This document shows, in pieces, positions 17,419 through 26,400 of a stretch of 34,133 nt of DNA (position 1 is its first letter; every line of letters begins with the position of its first letter). A program made the translations under genes and the position numbers. The stretch is from Planctomycetaceae bacterium (lineage in GTDB: Bacteria; Planctomycetota; Planctomycetia; Planctomycetales; Planctomycetaceae). Below the pieces are notes generated by a model that did no database searches, was not told where the DNA came from, and saw only the letters and a program-made list of their open reading frames with translations. The DNA lies in contig JALQUR010000548.1 in NCBI GenBank assembly GCA_023260695.1, positions 1-34,133 of the forward strand, written 5' to 3'.

Positions 17419-20400
17419 TCATTGTTCCTGCTGCGGCCGAATCACCAGTTCTGCTGCACCTGTCCTGAGAATCAGGTGTTGTTTCTCAGCGTCGAAGACC
17501 AGCGGTTCGCCTCGATACTGGCTGGACATGAGTACTACGGGCTCAGCGAGGAGTTCTTCTCCGTTGCGAGCATTCAGTACCATCACGGAGATCGGGAGGT
17601 TGCCAAACCAGACATTCTGCGTTTCAGACATCAGCCGAACCGGTGGTTCAGGCGCTCCCGTGGACGATTCAGGCGTTCCTGTTTCATGTCTGCTGAACAG
17701 CACAACGGCATCACATGCATCCCCCGCCAGCAGCGGAAGAACAGCGTTTTGAATCGGCCTTGACCAGCGGATCTCGCTGGTTGCCTTATCCACAACAACA
17801 AGCAGGCCGGTCATTTCAGGTGTCTCCTCACCCGACATATACGACCGTTGCTGGCGACGATCAGCTGCCGTCCTCAGCAACAACAGATGCTCGTTGTCAC
17901 GAGGAATCAGATACAATGCGACACACGGCTCGTCAGGCGGCAGAGGTATTTGAACACGATTGACGATTCCTCCGGAGCGAGGATCGATGGTAACAAGCTG
18001 CCCTTCATTGCTGACAGCCATGATCATTCCACTGTCCGTAACGACCGCAATCGAGTGCTGTTGATAGACTCCGATCCGAACGGGTGCGGATGTGGCCAGA
18101 ACATCTCGACCATCCAGCGGATCAAGGACGTGCAGACGGTACTCCGGATCCGTAAACACGAAGAATCTTCCGATCACAAATGGAGTCGTTGAGAATCCCA
18201 GCGGAATCGTCCCCGATCGGAGCAGTTCGCCGGTTCTTGTATCCCAGGCAGACCACGCTTTTGTTCCGCTCCAGAGTGTGACCGTGACCTGTTCATCTCC
18301 CCAGAGATGTGGAAAATCTGCACCACCATCGGTCAGGCCCCCGGGTCCATGAAATGCCACGTCCCTGCACCAGAGGTCCCTTCCGCTCAACAGATCCGTA
18401 CAATGCAGTTGCCGGTCGTAATACCAGACCAACCCACTGCTGGTGAGCGGTCCTGCAGACATTGAAGAGGATTCGGAAAGACTGCGTTCCCAGAGCGTTC
18501 TCAATTCGCCATCTGCTCCCAGTCTGACCATACTCAGGCTCTGTAAATCCGCCAACGGCAGCAGACCCGGTACATCCGCAATCTGCCCCTGCGTCACCAT
18601 TGATGAGTAATAGCGATTCCGCGCGGCTGCAAAGCCGGATTGAGTCTGGTCAATCCAGTCAGCTTCGCCGCCGATGCTGGAGATTCCCGCGCTGTCGCAG
18701 AATCCCAGAGTGTGAACACCACCGAGATCGATGCGCAGGATCAGTCGATTTCCATACCACGCCGGAAGACGCATCTGATACTGTGACAATGGACTTGCGT
18801 TTGTGAGCTCCGTCCACTGGGGCTGCTCAGATGGGGACTGAACGAAAATGCCGCCGTCAATGTCGCCCGCATTCGAATTCCTGAAACTGCTGAACGAATA
18901 TCGGACTGCAGCCTGCAGCGATGACTGATCGCGAAACAACTGATCTTCATCAGAGAACTCCTGCCGGGGAACGATCCCGCGAATCCTGTTGAGCTGTTCG
19001 CGTATTTCGCTCGTCTCGTCGCCTGTTCTCAGCAGCCAGTTATGTCGCCCCGACCAGACAATTTCTTCAGCAGATGACATACCGCGCGAACGCAGCGTTG
19101 CACACAAGTGCTGAACTTCAACCCTCGTCAGAAGTTCAGGATACCTTGACGCAAAAGATGCCAGCGCAAGCAATCTGTCTGTGGGCAGATCTGCTGCTTC
19201 GAGCCAGGCATGCATCGCTTCGGTTTCAGGCAGACAACGTTCTGACAGGCTCCACGTTCGACTGACAGGGATCAGCGGTGACGCAGAAATCGTGAGCCTT
19301 CGTTGCCTCCCACAGGCAATCAATCCGGGGTTCTCCAGTACCCTGCCCAGCAGATAACAGCGAGCCCTCAGGTCATCACTCAGATTCAGAGCGAGCAGTT
19401 CCTGAACAATCGCCTGGTCGTCTGCGGTGATCCGCGGGCCGGACGCTGAATTCTCCTGCCACCCGAGTTCATCAAGCAGTGCCGCAGCAGTCAGATCATC
19501 CAGAAACTGCACTAACTGCATGTCTGAGGGATCTGTCATCGTGCGCAATCTGCGCACCCGGTCAAGGTGCCCGTCAAGCATCAACGCTGCCGCTTTAATG
19601 CGGACATCTGCCGTTGAATCCGCGACTCTGTCAGCCCGACGAAACGCCTTCACCTGTGTGCCATTCGTCTGATACACAAAGTTCGAGTGCATGCTCAATG
19701 CCGCTGCAGCAACGTTCTCTCCAGCTGACGCTGCCTGAGACCAGCCCACTGACTTCCCGGTCCGCAGGTCAATTGCCAGAAACTGAGAGCGCGACGTCAG
19801 CACAAAGCACAGGTCTTCGTGACAGCTCGGTGGCACGGAAAGATCCGGAAACTCAATCACCCAGAGCTGCTCTCCCGTGGCAGGATCAAGAGCACGCAGA
19901 TGGTGTTCACCGGACAGCACGAGGCGATCAGTGGACAGCTGAATCACCATGCGGTCCCTGCTGACTGTCTGACAGTAGTCCAGGAATACATTGCCCGCGG
20001 TATTCCAGACGACTTTCCCGGTCGCGCTGTCCAGGCATTGCAGATTGCCGGTGGAGGGAGACATGCAGAAGATCCTGCGGACCGAGACAGCCCCGCTGAA
20101 CTCTGCTGCGCTGACGGTGGAATTCTCCGTCGCCCAGGGCGTTGTGTCTTCAACGTCAGCATGAAACGCCGGATTGTTCGGCACATGAACCCACTGGATT
20201 TCGCCGGTTCCCTGCTCTGCAGACATCCAGATGCAGGAACTCAACTGACAGATCACACTCCCGCCAGCAACGTAGCATCGCACGGGAAACATCGCATGCT
20301 GATCATATACGCTCATCCATGGGCGGAAATCCGACTGCTGCGTCTGCCCTCCGATACTCACAGGCTGCTGCCAGTACACGCGTCCGGTTCCGCGATTCAG

Positions 20401-21846
20401 GCAGTTCAGAAAGCAGACGCCATCTGACTCACTCAGAATGAACAACCGCTGCTCATTGATTGCGGGAGGACACAGGAACTCATGCCCCGCAAGCGGGGCC
20501 GCCACTCTCAGACTGCTGTCTTCCTGAAGTACAACAGCGTGATTCCCTTCCAGCATGTCGAAATCATCAGCGGTCATTCTTTTTGTAATCGGACCGGCAC
20601 GCACTCCACCGGTATAACCATGCGCATCACCAGCGACCCATGCGATCTGCGGTGCCTGGTCCCCATCCCTGTATCGCAGGGCGACAAGACTGCGCGCTCG
20701 TCGTAAGTCTGCCTGCGGCAGACTCTGGTCCGGAAGCAGATGCCGAAAATTCCGGAAAGGATCATCAGCTGCCGCTGTCTCCAGACCGCGATCAAACAGA
20801 TCCAGTCCCCCAAGAACCCATAAATCTCCGCCATCACAGACGATCTGTCGTCGAGAAAAATCCAGCATCATCAGCTGAGTATGAGTGATGTATTTACCGA
20901 GTCCCGCCGGAAATTCTCCTCCTCTTTCTGAGACGCTCTGATCGTTGCCCCGATCGCCAGCGGATGATTCTTCGATCAATGACCAACGCTCTGCGCCCGT
21001 CTCAGGGTCGAGGCCCGCCACGCGAAATGGCGTGCGCGTCACCAGCCAGTCGCCCCAGCGCTCCAGCGGATGACTGCGGACACCGTACAGATTACCCCAT
21101 TCACTCAGCAGACCTGACGCAACAACCCGATGCTCCAGACTTCCCAGCCAGCTCGTCTCACTCCAGGACCAGTCCGGCTCTGCAACCCAGTTTGACGCAG
21201 TCCGGGAAGGTGAGGTCGCGGGAAAAGGCTGAAACAAATCAAACTTCTGCTGCAGTCTCGTGATCAGCTGACCTGCTTCGTCAGCCAGAATGGTTCCCGC
21301 ATGTCGCTTACGGATTCGCTCGATCCCTGCTGAAACTGCAGTAAAATCTGCCTGCAGTAATCTCCAGTTCAGCACGATGAATTCCGCACGCAGTCCCTCA
21401 CGTGTCAGGGGGTAGCGTGCAGCCACATCCGACAACTGCTGCGCAGATCTGAGCCGCAGCGCCTGCTGCAACGCGGCACTGCCCGCCGCTTCATTCAGAA
21501 TCTGCCAGCTTCGCTGAACCTCTGGAGACGCCTGTCGTAATAACTGCACTGAGAATTCACGCTGACCAGTCCAGACCGATTCTTCCGACTTGCCCATCGC
21601 GACATCAATGGGATGAGCAAACACCTGCTCCAGAACACTGAAAGCAGCATTGTTCAATGGCTGCCCGGCAATTCTTCTCAGCATCCGTTCGCGATCACGC
21701 AGACGGATTAACGACTGTTCCGCACCTGATGTTTCCTCAGGCAGGCTCAGACCCTGAATTCCCTGTGCGGAACAATTCGCAGCAGTGAAGCACAGCAGGG
21801 AGCACAGCAGGGAGCACAGCAGCAGGAAAAAGCGATTCTGCGCCAT
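17419..21846 (-). CDS. Giant PQQ-like beta-propeller repeat protein, exported
   Basis: Frame is open from 21930; the ATG at 21846 is preceded by GAGG and followed by a signal peptide (MAQNRFFLLLCSLLCSLLCFTAANCSA). Repeated PQQ-like blades: DPETGAERWSLI, DSATGKVVWNTAG, DPATGEQLWVIEF, DLRTGKSVGWSQ, DKATSEIRWSRPI. Confidence 0.82.
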   Translation of the reverse strand: MAQNRFFLLLCSLLCSLLCFTAANCSAQGIQGLSLPEETSGAEQSLIRLRDRERMLRRIAGQPLNNAAFSVLEQVFAHPIDVAMGKSEESVWTGQREFSVQLLRQASPEVQRSWQILNEAAGSAALQQALRLRSAQQLSDVAARYPLTREGLRAEFIVLNWRLLQADFTAVSAGIERIRKRHAGTILADEAGQLITRLQQKFDLFQPFPATSPSRTASNWVAEPDWSWSETSWLGSLEHRVVASGLLSEWGNLYGVRSHPLERWGDWLVTRTPFRVAGLDPETGAERWSLIEESSAGDRGNDQSVSERGGEFPAGLGKYITHTQLMMLDFSRRQIVCDGGDLWVLGGLDLFDRGLETAAADDPFRNFRHLLPDQSLPQADLRRARSLVALRYRDGDQAPQIAWVAGDAHGYTGGVRAGPITKRMTADDFDMLEGNHAVVLQEDSSLRVAAPLAGHEFLCPPAINEQRLFILSESDGVCFLNCLNRGTGRVYWQQPVSIGGQTQQSDFRPWMSVYDQHAMFPVRCYVAGGSVICQLSSCIWMSAEQGTGEIQWVHVPNNPAFHADVEDTTPWATENSTVSAAEFSGAVSVRRIFCMSPSTGNLQCLDSATGKVVWNTAGNVFLDYCQTVSRDRMVIQLSTDRLVLSGEHHLRALDPATGEQLWVIEFPDLSVPPSCHEDLCFVLTSRSQFLAIDLRTGKSVGWSQAASAGENVAAAALSMHSNFVYQTNGTQVKAFRRADRVADSTADVRIKAAALMLDGHLDRVRRLRTMTDPSDMQLVQFLDDLTAAALLDELGWQENSASGPRITADDQAIVQELLALNLSDDLRARCYLLGRVLENPGLIACGRQRRLTISASPLIPVSRTWSLSERCLPETEAMHAWLEAADLPTDRLLALASFASRYPELLTRVEVQHLCATLRSRGMSSAEEIVWSGRHNWLLRTGDETSEIREQLNRIRGIVPRQEFSDEDQLFRDQSSLQAAVRYSFSSFRNSNAGDIDGGIFVQSPSEQPQWTELTNASPLSQYQMRLPAWYGNRLILRIDLGGVHTLGFCDSAGISSIGGEADWIDQTQSGFAAARNRYYSSMVTQGQIADVPGLLPLADLQSLSMVRLGADGELRTLWERSLSESSSMSAGPLTSSGLVWYYDRQLHCTDLLSGRDLWCRDVAFHGPGGLTDGGADFPHLWGDEQVTVTLWSGTKAWSAWDTRTGELLRSGTIPLGFSTTPFVIGRFFVFTDPEYRLHVLDPLDGRDVLATSAPVRIGVYQQHSIAVVTDSGMIMAVSNEGQLVTIDPRSGGIVNRVQIPLPPDEPCVALYLIPRDNEHLLLLRTAADRRQQRSYMSGEETPEMTGLLVVVDKATSEIRWSRPIQNAVLPLLAGDACDAVVLFSRHETGTPESSTGAPEPPVRLMSETQNVWFGNLPISVMVLNARNGEELLAEPVVLMSSQYRGEPLVFDAEKQHLILRTGAAELVIRPQQEQ
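21791..21822. repeat. 12-bp tandem repeat (about 2.7 copies of CACAGCAGGGAG) inside the signal-peptide coding region
   Basis: Direct sequence cacagcagggag/cacagcagggag/cacagcag, in frame, giving the repeated CSLL in LLLCSLLCSLLC. Confidence 0.85.
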
Positions 21847-21930
21847 CACCACGAACCTCGCACCGGTCTGGAGATTTCCCTGACCATTCAGAGACGGCAA
21901 CAGCATGAGTGATGTGCACTGGATGGGCAC

Positions 21931-22440
21931 CTAGTACCCCTGACCAGATTCCATCAGGTCATCTTCATTCACCAGATCCAGTGAAACTTCACCGATTACT
22001 CGCAGCGTCTCTTCAAGATCCGTGGCGCAGACAACTACAGCCCCACGGCCGTTTCGTTGATACAGCATCGGGTAAACATACTGCACATTCAGTTCCGCCG
22101 ACATCAGACTTCCCAGCAGAAAGGTGTGCGGCTGTTCTGAATCCGGCAGGAGCACTCCCAGAACATCAGTTTCTATGAACGAAACTCCGGACAGATGCAG
22201 CAACTCGCGAGCCCGCTCGTAGTGATCTGCAATCATCCGTACGATTGCGCAGTCGCTCGACTCCAGCACCGATATGGCCATGATTCGCAGATCATCTCGC
22301 TCAACCGAGCGCAGCAGATCGTGCAGTCCGCCGACTCGATTCTCCAGAAAGACCACGAATTGCTTGAGGCAGGGCCAGTCTCTGCCTCGTGAAGTCATGG
22401 AATGAACCTGAGCATCATCTTCGTCAAATGAAGAAGTCAT
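21931..22440 (-). CDS. ACT-domain protein, acetolactate synthase regulatory subunit-like
   Basis: LKQFVVFLENRVGGLHDLLRSVERDDLRIMAISVLESSDCAIVRMIADHYERARELLHLSGVSFIETDVLGVLL is ACT-like. The start is ambiguous (22524, 22440 or 22398). Confidence 0.7.
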   Translation of the reverse strand: MTSSFDEDDAQVHSMTSRGRDWPCLKQFVVFLENRVGGLHDLLRSVERDDLRIMAISVLESSDCAIVRMIADHYERARELLHLSGVSFIETDVLGVLLPDSEQPHTFLLGSLMSAELNVQYVYPMLYQRNGRGAVVVCATDLEETLRVIGEVSLDLVNEDDLMESGQGY

Positions 22441-22559
22441 TCTGTCGCACCCGATTGCTGTTCCGTTGATAGAGCGTTCGGAATCATAGAATGACACCGT
22501 CCCCCGAAGAACATCAGTTTCCAAAGTACAGCCGGTCTCGAAGCCCCGCCCCTGTCAGC

Positions 22560-23342
22560 TCACACACCAGCCTCCGCCCCCGGAATGACCGCCAGAAGCA
22601 TCCCCACCATCAGGTCGTAAGCGGCGTGACAGCCAACGGTAATCCCGAATCCTCGGAGCAGAAATACCGCAGAAAAGAACAGGCCGGCCAGAGTTCGAAA
22701 GGAAAACACAAACAGATTGAATGCATCTGCCGCTGGACCTACGTGATGTGCCAGTGCAAACAGGAATGAGGTGCAGATTGCTGCCATCAACGCAGCTGCC
22801 AGCGATGGAAACTCAAACATCCGAAAAATCAGCCACGCAGCCGGGATCAGACACAGCCGAAACATCACCTCTTCGTACACACCCGCCCCGACGAACGAGA
22901 CCGCCTGCACGTAAGTGGGAGAAATCCCATTCAGCACCGGCCCCGACATCGCTCCCCCGGAATGACTCCAGTGAAAAGCAAAGTCATGCAATCGGCCCGC
23001 TGACAACAGAACAATCGCCAGCAGAACGCTCTCAGCCAGCATTCCGCCAAGAGTCGAAAAACTAACCCGCCACGGAAATCGGCCAATCAGATGCCACAGC
23101 AGCAACACCGCCAGAACGAGCAACGGTAACAGGACTTGCGCTGCCCCGACACGGCCAAGCAGAAGACGCATCCAGTAGTCGGCCCCGTTCCGATACGTGT
23201 CCGCATCGCCGGCACCAATACTCAGCACCCCCGCCTCGTACACAATCATCCACGGCAACAGAAACAGCAGACTCGACAGCGGAGCGCGCGCGTCCGTCCA
23301 GTATTCCGACGTCTGAGCAACTTCAGGCTGGTCCATGATCAT
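22560..23342 (-). CDS. CPBP family intramembrane metalloprotease (Abi/CAAX-like)
   Basis: Multiple TM segments with GAGVYEEVMFRLCLIPAAW (EExxxR) and LFALAHHVG (motif 2). The start may be further upstream (frame open to 23423). Confidence 0.85.
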   Translation of the reverse strand: MIMDQPEVAQTSEYWTDARAPLSSLLFLLPWMIVYEAGVLSIGAGDADTYRNGADYWMRLLLGRVGAAQVLLPLLVLAVLLLWHLIGRFPWRVSFSTLGGMLAESVLLAIVLLSAGRLHDFAFHWSHSGGAMSGPVLNGISPTYVQAVSFVGAGVYEEVMFRLCLIPAAWLIFRMFEFPSLAAALMAAICTSFLFALAHHVGPAADAFNLFVFSFRTLAGLFFSAVFLLRGFGITVGCHAAYDLMVGMLLAVIPGAEAGV

Positions 23343-23499
23343 ACTGCAGGGGAAAGAGTCACCGATACGTTCGTTGTTATCGGTAAACTCTGGCAGCAGC
23401 TGCCAGTCAGTCATCAACCACACCCAATCCGCTCAGCAACCCCTTTCGTGCATCGGCATTCCTTGCCGGTCTTTCGGCCGCAGCTGCACACGTGAATGT

Positions 23500-26400
23500 T
23501 CACTGCACGGCAGCCGGGACCAGACGCACATAGTCCAGCCCCAGCATGAACGACCTGACCGCCTGCGGATTGGCTCCCGTGATCTCAAACGTCAGCCGCT
23601 GCGGACCTTGCTGAACACGAATACCGCCGTAAGTAAGAACACCTGTCGTGATCACCTCGCCGGAATTGAATAAATCAACGCCGGCATCAAGCACTTTCTC
23701 CCCCAGTGTGACGCGAAAAACTCCGTAGTCTCTCGCACGTGTCAAAACCAGTTCCACATCCCATATCCCGTCGGCGGGTACTTCAATCTCAACGGCCAGA
23801 CGATCTCCGGGAGCAGCTCCTGTCCACCACAACTGATCCGCTCCACTCCAGCGCGCCGCTCGAAAATCACCCATTGGCTGGCTTGCAGCACGCCCGGCTG
23901 TCTTCTCCACAATCTTCAGTTTCTCGCCTTCCTGAGCTCCCTCAACTCGACCGGATTCTGCATTAATCGGTGCTGCTGGTCCCGACAGCGCAACCTGCAC
24001 CGGACTGCCCAGATATGCCACCAGATCACGAACTTCATCGCCACTGAGTGCGTCAAGCTGACGCTCCGGCATCATGGAAATTGTTGAGAGAGTTCGCTCT
24101 TCAATTTCAGCCAGAGGAATCACAAGCTGATCGTTGAGTGTCTGAATTGTCAGCGCACTGTCTGTTTCGCGTCGCAGCATTCCCTGCACAACACGACCAT
24201 CTGTGAGTGCCAGAACAGTCACCTGATAGTCCCGCCCCACAACAGCACTGGGATCCAGCATGTTCTCCAGAATGTAATCCAGATTTGCCCTGTTTGAGCC
24301 GGTGATGTCGGGGCCGATCTGCCCGCCAGTTCCAAACAAGCTGTGACAGTTCTGGCAGGTTTTCGCAAATACTCTGCGACCGTTTCCACGGCTGGCCTTG
24401 CTGAGAATTGCAGGTGTCAGTTTCTTCTTCCATTCCGCCAGCTGTTTCTGCCTGTCGGCATCCGACTCGCGAATCTCACCCCAGTGCTTCTGCAGCAGTT
24501 CGTTCAGTTCCGCGTCTTCAAATGTCAGAATCTGTCGCACGTGATAAGCATGCAGGTCAGCACTGCGGACTTCGCCATCGGCAATTGCCGTCAGCAGGCT
24601 TCTGACCCAGAGCGGGCGTGACACCAGAGTCCCGATGGCATCTGATTTCACTTCCGCAGGAAAGTCCGAATACTCCCGCAGCAGAACGCTCGGTGTCTGA
24701 TCTCCCCCCAGTGTTGCCAGAGCTCGAACTGCTGCCCCCTGGAGCGCAGACTGTCGGAGTACCCCCGGGCTGAGGAGTACAGAGGATGATTCACGGTCCT
24801 GACCGCGAACCAGCACTGCAAGTGCCTGCTGGCGACGCTCAGCGGAAGCCTCCTGATCCGCCAGCAGATTTCGCATCGCACCAAAGACCCGCTGGTCCCC
24901 GAACAACACAGCCAGCTGATCTGCCCGGTCGCGAACCGCCTGCTCTGCCGACTTCTGCAGATGCGGATACGCTGACTTCCAGCCTTCCGGCATCGGAATA
25001 TCCACACGTCCTTCGCAGGCAGCCATCACTTCCTCAAGAAACAACAGCTGCTGATCTGCACTGTCAGTATCAGCCAGCAGCTCAATAACCGCCGGCAGCG
25101 ACTGATTGTCGGAAGCTGCACGGCGAACAATGAACCGCCGCAGCTTTTCAATCGGCGTGGCAGCGGCAATCTTCATGGCTGCGGCAGGATCCGCCGCAAC
25201 CAGTGGTTCGATCCCATACCACAGCATCAGTGGCAGATTATGATCGGTGGCATCTTCCGCATGTGCAGCCAGGGCACCTGCCAGTCCGACACGCCGCTCG
25301 ACGGGGATTCTCTGCAGCGCTGAACTCAGATACAGCCGCACCACCGCAGAATCATCCGCCTCGGCGAGCTCCTCCAGCATCGCCAGCAGTTCATCGGAAA
25401 TCTGCAGGTCCTCAAGTTCCAGCTGAATTGTCCAGCTGCGAATCCATGCTTCGGAATCCTTCAGTAACCGCACAACCTGCTCAGAATCCAGACCATTGGC
25501 CGCATGCAGCGACCACAGACAACGCAGTCTGTGAGACAACTTCAGATCAGAATCAGCCGCATGTCGCCACAGATCTGCCGCCAGCTGCCGGGAACAGCCA
25601 CGTTCCATCAGCTGTCGGGTCGCCATCCGGCTGAACCACTCGTTCTGATGAAAGTGCATCTGCAGCAGTTCAGCTTCACTCCATTGCGAAGCATCAACAG
25701 CCACAGCCTTCGGCTGTCCATACGCAACGCGATAAATGCGACCGTTGGTGCGATCCCAGATCTCAGGATTGGTTCGATGGCATGCATTCCGGTCATACCA
25801 GTCGATCAGCAGCACGGTTCCGTCCGGACCATAACGCAGATTGATTCCGCGGAAGTAGTGATCATTGGCAACCAGCAGATCCTGACCGTGATGTCCGACC
25901 CATGATGAGTCCCCCTGAACCTGCTCCAGCACGTCGCAGTTCACCCGATTGCCGTGCACGTTATTGAAGTAGATTCGGTTGCGATATTGCTCGGGCCAGT
26001 TATCGCCGAGGTAGATCATTGCTCCGCAATGAGCATGTCCGCCACCAGCGTCGAGTGTCGCACCCGCAGCCTGAGGCTCGTGTCCCCACCATGCATGATC
26101 ACGGATATTCCCCACATAATGTGCGTGGTCCGCAATCGTCCCGATGTCTTCGTAAGTATACGGATTAAAGTGCTGCCCCCCCTGCCGCTGATACCTTGCC
26201 CCCTGAATCACATGCCAGAGGTGAGGAATCACGCAGGCCGTGATGAATGCCTGCCCTCGATCATTGAAGTCAACCCCCCACGGGTTACTTGTGCCATGCA
26301 TGAACGGTTCAAACACATCGCGCACCGGATGATAACGCCAGACTGCCGCATTCAGGGGAATTCGATCAGTATCCACAGCACCCGGACGTCCTGCTCGAGA

